Source: Topomyia yanbarensis (taxonomy: Eukaryota > Arthropoda > Insecta > Diptera > Culicidae). Taken from it: DNA of 64,000 nucleotides. This document shows positions 43,700 to 56,950 of the stretch, piece by piece. The position numbers and the translations under genes were made by a program. The stretch covers positions 207,662,045 to 207,726,044 of the forward strand of contig NC_080671.1 in assembly GCF_030247195.1 (NCBI RefSeq). Direction: 5' to 3'. Position 1 is the first letter of the stretch. Each line of letters starts with the position of its first letter. The notes under the pieces were generated by a model. It did not search any database and was not told where the DNA came from. It saw only the letters and a list, made by a program, of their open reading frames with translations.

Positions 43700-46042
43700 A
43701 ATCAATAGATACAGTGATTAAAATAATAAATCATCATCATATCAAAATGTGTAGATATTTTGATGCGGCGCACTCAAATCGCGGGCAACCAATGTTCAAA
43801 TCCAAATATGATGATTGTTTTCAACAATTCGAATCATTGTGATACCAGCTTAAACGGGAAATTAATCAAATTCCGTACTGAACAACATGTAGAGTTGTGT
43901 CTCTTACTGCACGGTTAACTGAGGGCGCTTGAAAGAAATCCGATAAAAAGGATTTCCGTAGATTATGTAATTATCGCAACGATGGTGACCGATTAGTTTG
44001 GAACTCTCCCTTTAAGCGGCACTAGTGAACACACCAGCCCCGTGAAAACTGTTTGTTGCCTGAAGCTGCCACCAAATGCCAGTAGCGCTAGCTACGTTTC
44101 AAATGTTTAAGGTCTATTCACATGAACTGTACACCACTGTTTGAAAGTGGGAATCAAAATAAGTCAATAATAACAATATATGAAAAAGCACGATTTTTCT
44201 TGCATTGCTTATTCTCCATGAAATCCGAACGCTTTTATCAACTAAGTTCCAGTTAAGCACATCAAAATGAAGTTTGTTTGCGTTCGACAAGCTTAAGGTC
44301 GTGTTAACAATATTGGCTCGTAGCAATGTGAACGTTGCTTAAAGCGCGTTCGCTGTCATTTTTGGCAACTATCCGAGCCAGGAAGCCAGCTTATGTTGGC
44401 TTCACTCATTTTTCAAAGAAACGTCAAAATATTCACCCTCTTGGAACACACACAGCACATAGAATATAATGATCTATTTCAATATTCTGTTAGTTGAAGG
44501 AGATGATGTTTTCAAAAAAGTTTTTGAGTACGTCAAGATCACCCCGAATACCTACGGATAATTTTTAGAATTAACACGCCAGGCAGCCCTAGTACCCTCC
44601 CCAAGGTTGAGGGGTTTGACGGCATTGCAAACATCATCAAGCATATTGCGTACATCAGTGCTACAGAACCTCTGACAGACAATTGCTTTAAGATGGTTAT
44701 TGCATTACGCCTCGATAGTGGTGCATCAAGGAGATCGAGAAGGCTATGCGCCTTTTTTATGTTCTATATTTCTTCATACTCTGCACCTGCGCATGCCAAC
44801 GCTCAACCACTGGTCTGTGCGCGGTGACGTGGTCGACTGGCGGGTTCACGTGGATTGACTTTTGCTGTGTGCCGTGTTTGCAAATATTGTTCCACAATTT
44901 GATGGCGGCATTCGTGGACGGGGCTCACAGTGGGAGTCATTGTGTGTCCATTTATCGGTCGACTTCGTCATCGTGCATATGCTAATTAAATTAATTTAAT
45001 AATTAAAATAAATTAATAAATACATAAGTAGAAACCTATTACTTGCCACTTTGTTATAATCGTAGTTTTTCGTACTAGTGTATGATTGTTATGTGCTAGT
45101 CGTATGTCTATCTATGTATGTGTTCGTCTGAGCAGGAGCGGATCCAGAAAAAATTTGATATGATATGTAATACCCTCATTTAATTAAAATCAGTTTTGGT
45201 GGTCGAATTTCGCGATCGAAAACGTTAACGTACAAATGCTCGAGTCTATCGCGGTGATACACGCGATCGCGAGTCCGTACGCCTGCACATACCTGAACCG
45301 TACAATGCATATCACATTCAGAATCACGGCCCGCTACAATTGGCCTAAAGCAGTGTTTTAGGCGACATTGCCTGTTTCGTCTGCAAATTGTAGCATGTGA
45401 TTCTGACGGGGAGCCCTTCCGAGAACCTAGCTCTAAAGCTCCATTAGGACAACTCGAAAAAAAAAATTAACAAGCCAGGCAGCCCTAGTGTGTCAATATA
45501 CATCAGTAGATCAAGTGCTGCACGTCAATGAATAAATTATTTTTAGATTTGTCAACTAGGCTGCACTAAAATGCCTAATAGCACACCATAGTATATGAAA
45601 GATTATGTTCTATCTCAAAGGTCTTATAGTTTAGGTATATGTTGTTCTCGGTAGTTTTTGGGGTTGAAAGGTTGTTCGATGATATGAAGGTTCATTCGAA
45701 TTTCATCCGTCAAGCAGTGCTAGTGAACATGCCATTTCTTTCAATTTTTGAATTTCAGTATCATGATAATTAAAAATGGTGATGTCTTCGGGAACGTTCT
45801 TCTGGAGGCTAAGTACTGCCTGAAGGTTAGTCATATTTAGAAGATTAGGAAACTCCTATTATGCGGCGCTAGTGAAGTTAGAATTGTTAAGTGTACGTTT
45901 AGTTATGGTCTGTCTCAAAAGTCTGACCATTTTGTAAGATACTGTTTTCGGTAAAGTGACTGTAAAGCTGGAGAGGGGGGGGGGGACTCAAGGGCGGTTT
46001 GATAATGAAAAATTTGAATTTCAACCACTTTGCCAGCTTTTT
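43700..46042. other. Unassigned DNA with small repeated motifs
   Basis: ATTAACACGCCAGGCAGCCC (44572) and ATTAACAAGCCAGGCAGCCC (45467) are copies of one motif in direct orientation. GGCRCTAGTGAA words occur at 44018, 45715 and 45868. CAGAATCACGG / TGATTCTGACGG form an inverted pair (45320, 45390). No gene recognised. Confidence 0.45.
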
Positions 46043-47248
46043 GCCTTTATTATGTAAAGAAAGGCTATGTAATCACTCTACAAATCGATTTTTAAACCGA
46101 GGCCAGGAGAACCCAGTGTCATATACCATTCGATTCAGTTCGTCGAAATCGGAAAATGTCTGTGTGTGTATATGTGTGAGTCATTTAAACTCACACAATG
46201 GAGATGGCTGAACCGATTTTCACAAACTTAGTTTCAAATGAACGGTATATCGCTCCCATAAGCTGCTATTGAATTTTAGTTGATCCGACGTCCGGTTCCG
46301 GAGTTACGGGTTTAAGAGTGCGGTCTTAAAGCAAACTCGTATATAAACAGGCACCACCATGATGTCCAAATGTTGTAATACATATTAAAATGGGTCCAAC
46401 TTTATTTGAATTCGCTGGTCTAGATCTCTAATAATTATTCAAAGCAGCTTTGACCACGTTGGCCAATTATGATGGTTCTTGATGCCCCAGGGAACTCGCC
46501 AAGTTCCTAAATTAATGTCACACCTATTACCCAGCGAATTCTTGGTCGATTTTTACAAACTTGATTTCAAATGAAAGATACAGTAATCCCATTAACTGCT
46601 ATTGAATGTCAATCGGTTCCGACTTTTGGTTCCAAAGTTACATGTAAGTTGGTAAGGTCACAGTCGAATCAATCAAATCAAATATTCGTTGAATATATTG
46701 TCCTCTATCTAATTCCGGAAGTCCCGGTTTCCGGGCAAATTCCCCAGTTAAAGTCACATAGATTCTTCGGTGATGACTGAACATATTTTCTCAAATTAAG
46801 TCTTAAATAGAAGATATAATTTGTAGTTCGGGGTTGCCTCCCCCCTCACCCTTACCCCTTCCCCATTCATCACCCTCCCCACGCCCCTTTCGACCATCCT
46901 CACACTTGCATTCCCTTCATCCACCCCGCATACCAAAATAAGTTAGGTGGTTCTCGGCCCCCTCCCACTAATCATACCCGCCCGTCCCCCACAACCGCGT
47001 ATTTCAAAATATGTTAGCATAAAGCCAACATTGAGCTCACGCTGATTAAGCTAATTAAATATTATATTTTTGTTTGTTTCAAGTGTGTCATCGTCGTCGT
47101 GTTGCTCATCAAGTTCGTGGCAGTCGTGATTTATATATACTTACCAAGCGTAATAAGAATTTGATAGATATGTCCACAATGTTTCAGCTAAATCATATTT
47201 TGGATATATGAAAAAGGCCCAATCGCACCACTAGGTGGATTAAAACAG
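46043..47248 (+). repeat. Module repeat, dispersed 1.2-kb copy
   Basis: Starts GCCTTTATTATGTAAAGAAA, includes CGATTTTTAAACCGAGGCC, a short TG-rich tract and modules with TGAACCGATTTTCACAAACT and CCGGAGTTACGGGTT, plus the C-rich block (46840-46990). It ends GCACCACTAGGTGGATTAAA then ACAG. It lacks the long TATG expansion seen at 12.3 and 15 kb. Confidence 0.8.
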
Positions 47249-49699
47249 CAATAATTTAGAATGCATGTGGCTTCGGCAAAGTTCTTCCGGAGTTCAAGGG
47301 CTGCCCGATAGAAAATATATTGTTTCAGAATTACCCCCCTGGGCGACATTAAGGAACATACAGAACTCCACCACAGAGAACATACGTCCATCTTGTGCGT
47401 CAAAGTTGTGTGAAAAATAACGGCCTATTGGAAGGTAGATTTCGTCAGTGTGAATATATCAGCAGGTACGCTGCTGAGCATTACTGAATTGTTAGCTAGT
47501 CACACGGCAACCTTGGTAGAATAATATATTCACCAAAAAGTCTATTGCTGAAGTATTCACTAACCAAAAATTATTTCATTAGCATAACTTTGAAATGTTC
47601 CATTGGGGGGTCTAGAACATCTTTTAACATTTTGATGATTGATTTGTAAGATAGCATTTCAATCTAAATCGTATTTTAGGTGGATGTATTAATAGACAAA
47701 GAGTGTCACAAAATCCTCTGAAGACGCCGCTGACCCTAATTTAACGGATTTCACGTTGATAATGAAACGTCTTGAAATTCTCAAAATAAAACGTTACTTC
47801 AAATTTTAATTTTGAAATATCTTTTTGCACGGGGTTCTTTTATCTCTAGTGGAACAACATTATCTCAAGCAAATAAATATCGCTGAAACACTCACTAGGT
47901 TATAAACAAAGTGAAGCTACTGGACTAAAAAGCATCAATTTTATTCGTGAAGAGAATAGAAATAATTTTGTACGTCCTAAAACAAACCTTAACTACCTAT
48001 ACCGAAAGCTTTACTTTGTCTGACGGATACATTAGCAATAACGCGTTTGTTCCCATTCCTTGTTAGCATACGCCCACAGATCCCACCCAATCACGCACTA
48101 GGAAAGGCACAAATCTCCGATTAGCGTGGAGAACATGCCATTTGAGTCAGTCGCTACTGATACCACCCAGTCTTGACTAATGTCGTTTCCACTCGTAGCG
48201 AAACAGAATCAGACTCCAAGCCGCTGTCAAAATGTATGAACTGATAGTGGTTGATCCCAACCACTAGGTTCAAGCAAAAACACTTTAAGATGGCTCGTAC
48301 CTCGGTTGGAATCGCAGGGGAGGTTAGAGATAGAAGTTCTGTATCAGAGGTGAATCGCCACATAGTGTGGCCTAATGTTGTAGTAACATGGAAATCTTAA
48401 ATGCATTCATTGTTCGGAGTACCCGGATTATTCGGTCACGATGAATATGATGCGCAGCTATTTGAATGCTCTGATTACCAATCGAATCCAATAGTCCCGA
48501 AAGAGCAAACACACAATTAATCTTCGTGACGAACTGAATGAAATGGTACTGTAAGTAGAGAAAACCTTCCACCCTCAGGTCCCACACAAATTGTGTACAA
48601 TCGAAGATGTGCGTTCTGTGTGCGTTTAAACTCAATTGTGACAAAGATTGACTGCGTCGATATCATCTATATATCATCAAACACGTTTTCTACACGGATG
48701 GATTCGATATTTTTGTCTCGGAATCGTAAGATTATCATAATTCAATAAAACATGTTATTTTCGATGAATTGGAATTTTCAAATTATATAGAACTGCTTCT
48801 TAAGGATCAATTTGTCCTACCGGCATTACAAATTACATCTCTCCATACGAAAAAATTTGGTAAACGACTAATTTCGATGGCTGGGAAGGTTCCCTAGAAC
48901 CCACGGACACATCACACAGTTTCAACGATTTGCCATCCTCCATTCGCGGCCACTGTACTGCAAGCCAGCTCCACCTTGGGTACTCTACCGGAATCCGGAA
49001 GACTATGGCAAATGCAGTAACCAATTTGGGTATTGGTTGTTATTGTATTTGAGCTGGAAACCATTCAGGATTCCGAACCGATATGTTCGGGGCAATCGCT
49101 CTGCCCACCCAAATAGGGTGGAGTTTATCCAGGGCCCTGAGAAGAGTGTTATCAGTCAGCGTAGACAAGCCAATACCCACTATCACTGTTGATATCATGA
49201 TGGTTTGTTCCATCTCCGGAAGTGAAAACTCCAACAACCACTGCTTTTTACGAACAAACAGATTCCATCTGATTCAAGCTTCAAGACTCGCGGGCTCTCA
49301 ATTCTGTCCTCACTAGTTTGAAAAAGTTCCCATTCGTGAACTGAAATAAATAAAAAGAATATTACCTTATAATAAAAATGAATTAATAAAAAAATGTAAC
49401 GTACGATTTTTGATTAAACTTTTTCGTGCGGCCATCTTTCAATGTTGTTTTGACATTTGCGTTGTTAGTATTGGTGAGTGCACTGGCTCCACCGACAAAA
49501 TTTTCGGTGCCAAATTTCTGCCCCGAAATTGCACTGGAATTGCACTTTTTTATTACAGTTCCAATCAATGGAACATGGTGTCGGCGTTTTGACAACACTT
49601 CTGCAAGAAAAGTGCAATTTCATTGCAGAAAACTCCACCAGTTTCTTCAATCGAAAACTCTAAAAGTGTCCTAGAATATTCAGTTTTTAAGTTTAGACA
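47249..49699. other. Unassigned DNA
   Basis: No domain. 48107-48165 repeats 19690-19747. The minus-strand open segments at 48833-49024 and 49040-49237 might be fragments of one decayed protein, but I cannot name it. Near 49480-49640, TGGCTCCACCGACAAAATTT, GAAATTGCACTGG and AAGTGCAATTTCATTGC give a loose inverted-repeat pattern. Confidence 0.4.
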
Positions 49700-49925
49700 A
49701 TAACAGAAAAAAGTAAATAAATACACCCGAAAATACTAGATCATTATAAAATACAACAATGTAAGGAAAAAAGCAAACAATAAAGTGATTTCAGTGTTAG
49801 TTTTAGACAAATTACTAGTATAGTTAAAATTAGTCTTAAGGATTTGTGTAATGTGCTATGTAAAAAAAGAAACTGGCGTACAAAGGTTTTGCAAATGCCG
49901 TGTCAAATAAACGTATGAATAAAAA
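49700..49925 (+). mobile_element. 3' end fragment of a non-LTR element
   Basis: A-rich text ending GCAAATGCCGTGTCAAATAA then ACGTATG and AATAAAAAG. The (C)GTGTCAAATAAACG terminus matches the ends at 39350 and, inverted, 23020. No coding sequence; strongly 5'-truncated. Confidence 0.6.
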
Positions 49926-52029
49926 GTAAGATCACTTTATTCCTTAATATAAATCAATAACATGTTATCACGAATTATTGCCCATATATCTGTCGTATCT
50001 CACATCAAAGAAAGTGAATAACGAAAAAAATTAGTTTTTTTATTGCATAGATCCAAATAAATGACAATCGGATCTAGATCGTAAAATGCACGATTTTAAT
50101 TTTTTTATTATTTTCACTCCCAGTTCATAAATTGAATCAGAATGTTAACTGCTTACAAAGTAACTCCATGAATACCCTAAGCAAAGATTAAATAAAAGAT
50201 TTTAAATATACGCATTTTTTCTATATGAATAAACTCACAAATAAAAATATTTTAAAATTGATTGCGAACGCAACGACGATCAATATATTTGTTCGTAAAA
50301 ATATATTACTAGGCTGCTCAAAACTTTCATTTCTGTTTATTTATAAAATCGTAAAAATTTTGTTAGCAAATAAAATCGTTCCAATCTGCATTCATAAATA
50401 TGCAATCAACAATATGAAATACATATAACACTTGCGATCATTCTGTCAAAGTTTAATTTTTTGTTTGACCTTTGTTTACTTTTTATTTAAGTTTCGCTGA
50501 AAAAACGTGTACAATTCTAATTTGCAGAGTGTGATCTAACCTTTATTTATAATTGATATTTATTCCAAACTTGTGAAAATTAGCTTGAAACGAATATAAA
50601 TATTCTCCCACCGTGTCGACAGATATCGTGTTCAATTAGAATGATATTCACAGTTCATTTTGAATTCATATTGAAATATTTCAACCAATATTTTAATCAA
50701 TGCTTAAAATAACTATCATGGCACCAGTTACAAACGATGATTCAACCACATCAAACTTATTTTCTTTTGTGCATTAAATATTGTGTCACTAAAATGCTGT
50801 ACATCATCGGCCAATTATAAACTATCCACCAAGTTAAAGTTCTAAGTTCAGAAACATATCAGTTACATGTTGACAAAATTGTTCTCCCACGCTATGGAAC
50901 GAGACATATGACGAAGAATAGCTATTTTATTGTCTAATTTACTCATTTTCTTTAACACGAATTTGTTGTTTTTAAATTGTCGTGTATCGCAGATCAGAAC
51001 GCAGCCATATAAATGACAGCATCGTTGGGTCAAAGCTTACTAAATAGTTTAGGCCGGTTTAAAAGTTAGTCCGGTTTAAAAATAGTACGCGTTTGAGCTT
51101 ACGGCTATTAGTCTACTTCCTCAAGTGATGCAACCAGAGTTACAAGGACATCCTCTAGAAACTAGAGAACGAGATAAACGTGATAGTACGTAACGGAATG
51201 GACTCGATCGGAAAAGCGGCCCGGAAGTGATTTGCAAGCTTCTAAAAAGGAGTCGTGAGTCTTTAATCCGGGTCGCTGCTAGGGAAGGTTCAAAGGGATA
51301 TTGGGTCAATGCCATTTTCGCAACCAACTTAGATTCAGGGAAATCTTTACGAGTAGTAATTTCTGCTGAATCAGCCGAAGAGTTAATTCAGTCTCCGGAA
51401 AAGGGGAAAGGGTCGGAATCAAATTTCTGAGCACACTGGATGACGGTTTTGGAATCAGCACCATTGTAAACGATTCTGTTCCTAAGACCATTCTAAAACA
51501 TGACATAAATAAACGAAAATATTTTATTTCTAGTCTACCTTTCCAATCTTCCAACGGCACCCAAAGCATACAAAAATAAATTATGAAATTTTTGTCTTAA
51601 TTTTTTTTTGTAAATTTATCACCATAACATGCACTAATATAAATGCACGTTATATATCGACAGAAAATGCGCATGTTCAAATTGCTTCGCAACTGATAAC
51701 TGGGCAGTTCGATTTAGTACCGTCGTGACAATAACTAATCGTGACGGAAAGGTGACATGACGTTTTGTTATGTTAACGGAAGCTAATGAGTCGAATGTAG
51801 CATATTTTATACAATCATCTTCACGCAGAAGAGTCAGGCCTTTTTGAAACGACAACACGTTTAGTTGAATTTCAAACTTGACGAATGACTGTTACAAACT
51901 AAAATGGGCGTTTTTCAAAACCAAATATTTGGTTTTGTTCAACAAATACTTCTATCTCATTCGTTTTCGAGTGCTTGATCGAGATACAAGTGTTTTGTTT
52001 CCAGGTCATACGACAAAGAATAGTGCTAA
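49926..52029. other. Unassigned AT-rich DNA
   Basis: No gene, TIR or duplicated segment found. Short open segments at 51121-51430 show no domain. Confidence 0.45.
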
Positions 52030-52725
52030 TCCGCGTCCAAGGTTATCTTGCGCATTCTCTGCCTCTTCGAGGTTTTGGACTTTTATCTTCTTTTGTTCGT
52101 GTGTTAACCGTTAGGACGCATTCCTCAGCCTTTTGTTCGCAAAGTAAGGATTGAACCATAATCAGCTATATAAGCTGGACTTGAGCGTCGTGGGAAACAA
52201 ATATACAGATAAATGAAATCTACCTTTTTTGATACATTTACGACTTTTTCCCGTCTGCGCGGGTGCTGACCCCGTGCGTTGACGGTGTCGATGGCTCCCT
52301 CCTCTGATGGCCAAATGGAGGTCGAGTGGACTCCTAAAGCTCTCCCCCGACCCAAACAATATCCAGAGCTCTCGACCGGTCCCTTTGTGGTCTTCTTTCG
52401 GCCCAAAACAAAATCGCTGAATCTGTTACAGATTTCAAAAGACCTAGCGGAACGATTCTCGGCTGTTACCGAAATAAAAAAGGTCCGCTCAGACAGACTC
52501 AGGCTCGTGTTGACTAACTCAAAGCAGGCAAACGATATTGCTTACTGCGAGCACTTTACGAAGGACTATTATGTGTAAAAAGTTGTAAAAGTACGGTCTG
52601 AAAGCGTTGTCACCGATGTGAGTTTGACATGCGAGGATCTGCTGCAGTACGAAGTTGGCCGTTTTAGAAACCGCTTACTTCAACCAGTGAAAATACTCGA
52701 GTGCAAGCGTTCGAGGTAAATAACA
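52030..52725 (+). pseudogene. Non-LTR ORF1 N-terminal fragment (I/Jockey-like gag)
   Basis: After a possible 5' leader (52030-52278), the frame from 52291 reads MAPSSDGQMEVEWTPKALPR, STGPFVVFFRPKTKSLNLLQ, ISKDLAERFSAV and SKQANDIAYCEHF. A stop at 52576 interrupts it, then it continues VRSESVVTDVSLTCEDLLQY and VKILECKRS. The GPF-V-F-RP start and the CEDLL..Y segment are typical of gag-like ORF1s of I- or Jockey-type elements. It ends near 52725, before the zinc knuckles. Confidence 0.75.
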
Positions 52726-52910
52726 TTGTTGTTTGTGTGGCTTACTCGTTTCCTAATCAGTGTTTTTGTGTTTAAAATCCCCGTTTTTCTACATTCAACA
52801 TTTAAATACCGTTCATCGATCATTGCTTTGCTCAACATACTTGGAGTACACCTATTCCGAGCCGCAACTTTAACGATTTTGCCGAATTTAATTTCTCTGT
52901 AACCATTACA

Positions 52911-53702
52911 ATGGGTGCTGCGTCAGTTTGTTGTGCCTGCACTCGTGTAATTGAAAAAAGTGGAAGAAATCGTTGGCAGTGGATTCTGTAAGTCGTCTTT
53001 CCACCTAAAGTTGTGAAACAATCTACCGCCATGCGTGATTCGATCGCCAAATGCGCTAATCTATTCTGGAAGTGCAACTCTTGTACTAAATGGATGGCTA
53101 TTACTACTTTTCGTCAAACGATTTCATCCACCTACAATGCCATGGAGGCCATTATCGCTGAACAAAACAAAGCACTAATGGAGCTAAGACAAGAGATGGA
53201 ACAAAACAGCGCAAAAATCAACAAAATTTTGCAACACATTCCAAGTGTACTTCATGATCGAGCTGGCCGTAAGGAAAGTACTTCCAGTAATACGCGAAAA
53301 CGTGCCAGGATTGATGGCGATTCTGATCAGTCTGTTTCAAATGTCACTGAAGGTACAAAAGATATCGATCCTAACGTAGTAATACCACTGACTGTACGGA
53401 AAACGAAGGAAGATTTATTTTGGCCTTACCTATCCGGCTACAATCCAAATGCTACAGAGGATGACATACGCGGTTTGGTGCAGCGAAACCTGAACACCAG
53501 CGAAACTGTTGACGTTCGAAAATTAGTTCCCAAGGGCAAAAATCTTGACGAACTTTCCTTCGTGTCGTTCAAAGTTGGAGTTGGTATGCAGCCAAAATCC
53601 GTATCGCTGTTAAAGTCCACCTGGCAGAAGGGGATCATTTTCCGCGAATTTGACTTCTACACCAGATTGACTTTTCAGTTTCAATCGTCGCAACTGGGAT
53701 GA
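52911..53702 (+). pseudogene. CR1-like ORF1 with degenerate PHD finger
   Basis: MGAASVCCACTRVIEKS opens a PHD-like region. A stop near 52990 follows, then SIAKCANLFWKCNSC gives the last Cys pair. A coiled-coil-prone helix (NKALMELRQEMEQNSAKINK), a basic stretch (NTRKRARID) and a C-terminal domain (DELSFVSFKVGVGM, LLKSTWQKGIIFREFDFYTR) follow, ending at 53702. Same ORF1 type as at 10.1 kb but a different element. The stop and missing middle Cys/His ligands make it a pseudogene. Confidence 0.8.
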
Positions 53703-53825
53703 ATCACAACCAACAACCGCGATAACTACCGCGCTCGCTTCGTGTTTCATCATTTACACTAGTCCGACTCTAAACACCTTATTCACACCATAAAGCTCCG
53801 ATCTCGGCCCAAAAACTAACAACTC

Positions 53826-54433
53826 ACACAACGAAACTAAACGTCCATTCACGATCTTCTATCAAAACACGAGAGGGCTCCGCTCCAAGACCCGGCAACT
53901 CTTTGCAGCACTTTCGATTACTGATTATGACGTTGTGGTGTTTACTGAAACATGGCTCAACGACAATATACTTAATACTGATCAGACCGATGAGTATGCA
54001 ATATATCGTTGTGATCGGAATTCTTCCACAAGCCGGCACAACCGTGGTGGTGGTGTTTTGATAGGTATAAAGAAAAACAATCGAAGCAATATTGTAACTA
54101 TCGATGGGGCTGAGTCTCTAGAGCAGATTGCCGTTCGAGTCACATGTGGGACCGTATCTATCGTTATTTGTGTGATTTACATACCATAAAAATTCCGAGC
54201 TCGCTTTATATGAGCAGCATTCCACCTGTGTAGATAAGCTGCTCAATCACATTTATGATCGCACTAGGGTTGTTGTTCTCGGTGATTGTAATTTACCGTT
54301 GACCAGCGTCCAGGTGTTTACGCCCCCGGTTTAGCTTTGATGACGAAATCGGATGCTTTATCCCTAATAATGCATCCTCTGAGCACGAGCTGTTGTTAGT
54401 CGAAACTATGATCGCTTCTGGTTTACAACAAGC
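53826..54433 (+). pseudogene. CR1-like ORF2 endonuclease, N-terminal part
   Basis: PFTIFYQNTRGLRSKTRQLF, DVVVFTETWLNDN, RGGGVLIGIKKN, IVICVIYIP-stop and VVVLGDCNLP carry the AP-endonuclease motifs. It ends at IASGLQQ, where about 1.05 kb of foreign DNA is inserted. It lies 120 bases after ORF1 of the same element. Confidence 0.85.
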
Positions 54434-55488
54434 AAAGATGATAAAGTACAAGATATCCCACTGTCAAATTCCACGAACAAACCTTCGACAACATCATTTT
54501 GGTGATTCCAACACCATCTTTCGAGTTCTCATTCAACCAGCAGAACGCACTTGTACTAGTTTCTTTCAGCGTGTAATTGCGCGAGCATGTCAGATGCTTT
54601 CGGCAGTGTGGTTCTTTTCTCACCGTAATGAGAGAGAGAGAGAGAAGAATGGCAAATGGAGTAAAACGATCAATCCATTTACACTTGATCGCGGCTAAAT
54701 TCGGGTAGCACCTATGAGACTTGCGTTTGTGAGAATCGTATTCTAATAAACGATATCTCGAATAATATATTCATGTAATGTTGAGTGCAGAAATTACGAT
54801 TTTCAAATATTACCACTTTTTTGGGAAATATATTATACTATTGACACTGAGAACTATTGAAGCAAACTATGATTTTTGTTTGTAGAACTGTTTCTATCAT
54901 TCATAAAATATTCGAGCATATCGTTAATAGTGAACATTTCTAAAGGAAATTAAATTCAAAACAGGCCAAGGCTATTAAAGTGCTACAGAGTTTGGAGGCA
55001 GCACATAATAATGGAAAGATATCGGCGTGTGAATCTTTAAGGAACTGACCGATCACTTCATTACGCAAAAAAAAGAATAATGCGTATATCGGCCGACTGC
55101 CTTTTCTCTATCGATCTCTCCAATCTGTATTGGCAGCCGCAGGATGAAAACGAGAACCGAAAAGTACTTTTCACACAGACACTTTCAGTATACTTTTTTC
55201 CAGTTGCTATCCGCCATTCTTTACCGCTTCAGAAGGATGTGCTCCTTTCTCTTTGATGATTTCGTTTTATCTGCCCTTTTCTTCGCTCTCATGTTGGTGC
55301 GAGCAGAACGATATTCCCAAACGCGCCGTGTGCATTGAAGCGAAGTACAGAAAAAATGACAGCAGTCGCATATGCGCGCGTATTACGATACTCTGTAGTA
55401 GTGTGAGTGTGTGAAATGAGCATATGATTAGTTCTATGTGAACTCGTTCGATGGCGTTACTGAACTGAAGACTGAATTTTGTCAAAGT
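54434..55488. mobile_element. ~1.05-kb insertion in the endonuclease gene
   Basis: GGTTTACAACAAG before it and GGTCTGCAACAAG after it (13 bp, two mismatches) look like a decayed target duplication, and the endonuclease reads through if the segment is removed. The interior is non-coding, with a GA-rich AGAGAGAGAGAGAGAA patch at 54629-54644. Family unknown. Confidence 0.5.
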
Positions 55489-55698
55489 GAACAGGGTCTG
55501 CAACAAGTAAACTACCTGACGAATGACAATGGAAGATTACTTGATTTAGCCTTTGTAAGTAGTGCCAGTGATTTTGAAATCCTAGAACCACCCGTACCGC
55601 TAATGAAATTGGATCGTCATCATTATCCGTTTGTATTGACCATTGTTACTCTGTACGGTTCACCATCACTCAAAAAAAGTAAACGCTATGCCTATTGA
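55489..55698 (+). pseudogene. CR1-like ORF2 endonuclease, C-terminal part
   Basis: LQQVNYLTNDNGRLLDLAFV, ILEPPVPLMKLDRHHYPF: the GRLLDLVF-type and D-HHP motifs that close the endonuclease domain (SDHxP equivalent). A stop follows at 55698 and no RT is seen. Confidence 0.85.
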
Positions 55699-56204
55699 TT
55701 TTACACATAGATTTTTGCAATTAACGGAGTCATATAGACACTATTTGCTGGCACGTAAACCTAATGTTCTTCAAATTTTGGAAAAGTTTTGAAATATACA
55801 TGGGTCAGCTCAAATTTTTGTTCTAGGTGTGAATTTGAGAACTTTCTCCAAAAATGGCTTAATTTGGACATGATTTAGAGGTGTCTCCAATCAAAAATCG
55901 TGTTTTTGCTATGTTTCCATAGGAAGATCACATACATTCTGATTTGCTAGGCCCTACACGCCCACATATCATCAAAGGTTGCTCCTTACACATATCTAAA
56001 CATATTTTAACAGGTGAACATAGCTCTAATCGCAGTAGAAAATTTGTTAACTGGATTTTCATATAGAAAAGTATAGCAAAACCAAGGAAAATTAGTAGTA
56101 TTTTTTCTTGGTTTTGGTATTCTTTTCTATATAAAAATTTCAGTTAACAAATGGAGGATGTGGTAACACTGCCAACTAGCGAAAGCCGCACTAAAAAGAA
56201 TCCG
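55699..56204. other. Unassigned DNA
   Basis: AT-rich, no gene. A near-palindrome around AATACCAAAACCAAG / CTTGGTTTTGGTATT lies at 56080-56125. Confidence 0.4.
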
Positions 56205-56950
56205 CAAATATTTTTTTCGTTATTTTGCATGAAGGCAGTCCTTCCATCAACAATGCGAAAGTGATAAAAGCCGATGTCACGTTTCAAACTATCAGTATTT
56301 CAAATTATCTGTTGAAGAGGAAGGTTGTTTATTTCTTTCTAATTTTAATTATTTATCCGATGTAAGTAGCGCGCGGCTGGAAGAGACGGCAAACCGTAGA
56401 CGCGGCTGACTGATTGTTCCATTTCGCATGTTATTTTTGTAAATTACCATAACCATAATAACCAACAATGAAGAACAAATTTGAAAAATTCCAAACAGCG
56501 ATAACCTAATTCCGCCGTTTATATTCGTTACTTTTTGCTTGCGCGTACATTGACAATCTGAAATTTACAACAATCTGTGATTTGTTTTAAATTATCTTTC
56601 CGAAACAATACAAAAATGTGCAGTTATTTAAAAGGCAATATACTGAAATTGGCGAAAACCAAACCAAATCCAAAAGTCTGCAATATTATAGAAATCGGAG
56701 GATGTGAAAAATCGACAAATATTTTTTCGTTATTCTGCATGAAGGCAGTCCTTCCATCATCAGTGCGAAAGTGATAAAAGCCGATGTAACGTTTCAAGCT
56801 ATCAGTATTTCATAGTAGATGCTGAAGGGAAAGGATGTTTCTTTTCATTCCGAAATATTTATCTGAAGTAAGTAGCGTGCGGCTAGAAGAGATGGCAAAC
56901 CTTTTTATGCAGCTGAATAATTGTTCCATTCTGCATGTTATTTTTGTTAA
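56205..56950 (+). repeat. ~250-bp direct repeat pair
   Basis: 56205-56445 and 56715-56945 share TATTTTTTCGTTATTYTGCA, TGAAGGCAGTCCTTCCATCA, GTGATAAAAGCCGATGT and GTAAGTAGCGYGCGGCT. Offset about 510 bp, moderately diverged. Not coding as far as I can see. Confidence 0.8.

Noticed and set aside
45180..45440. Possible LTR or primer-binding-site region (CGCGATCGC and inverted CAGAATCACGG)
   Set aside because: No paired LTR, no polypurine tract and no gag-pol nearby; only a short inverted motif.
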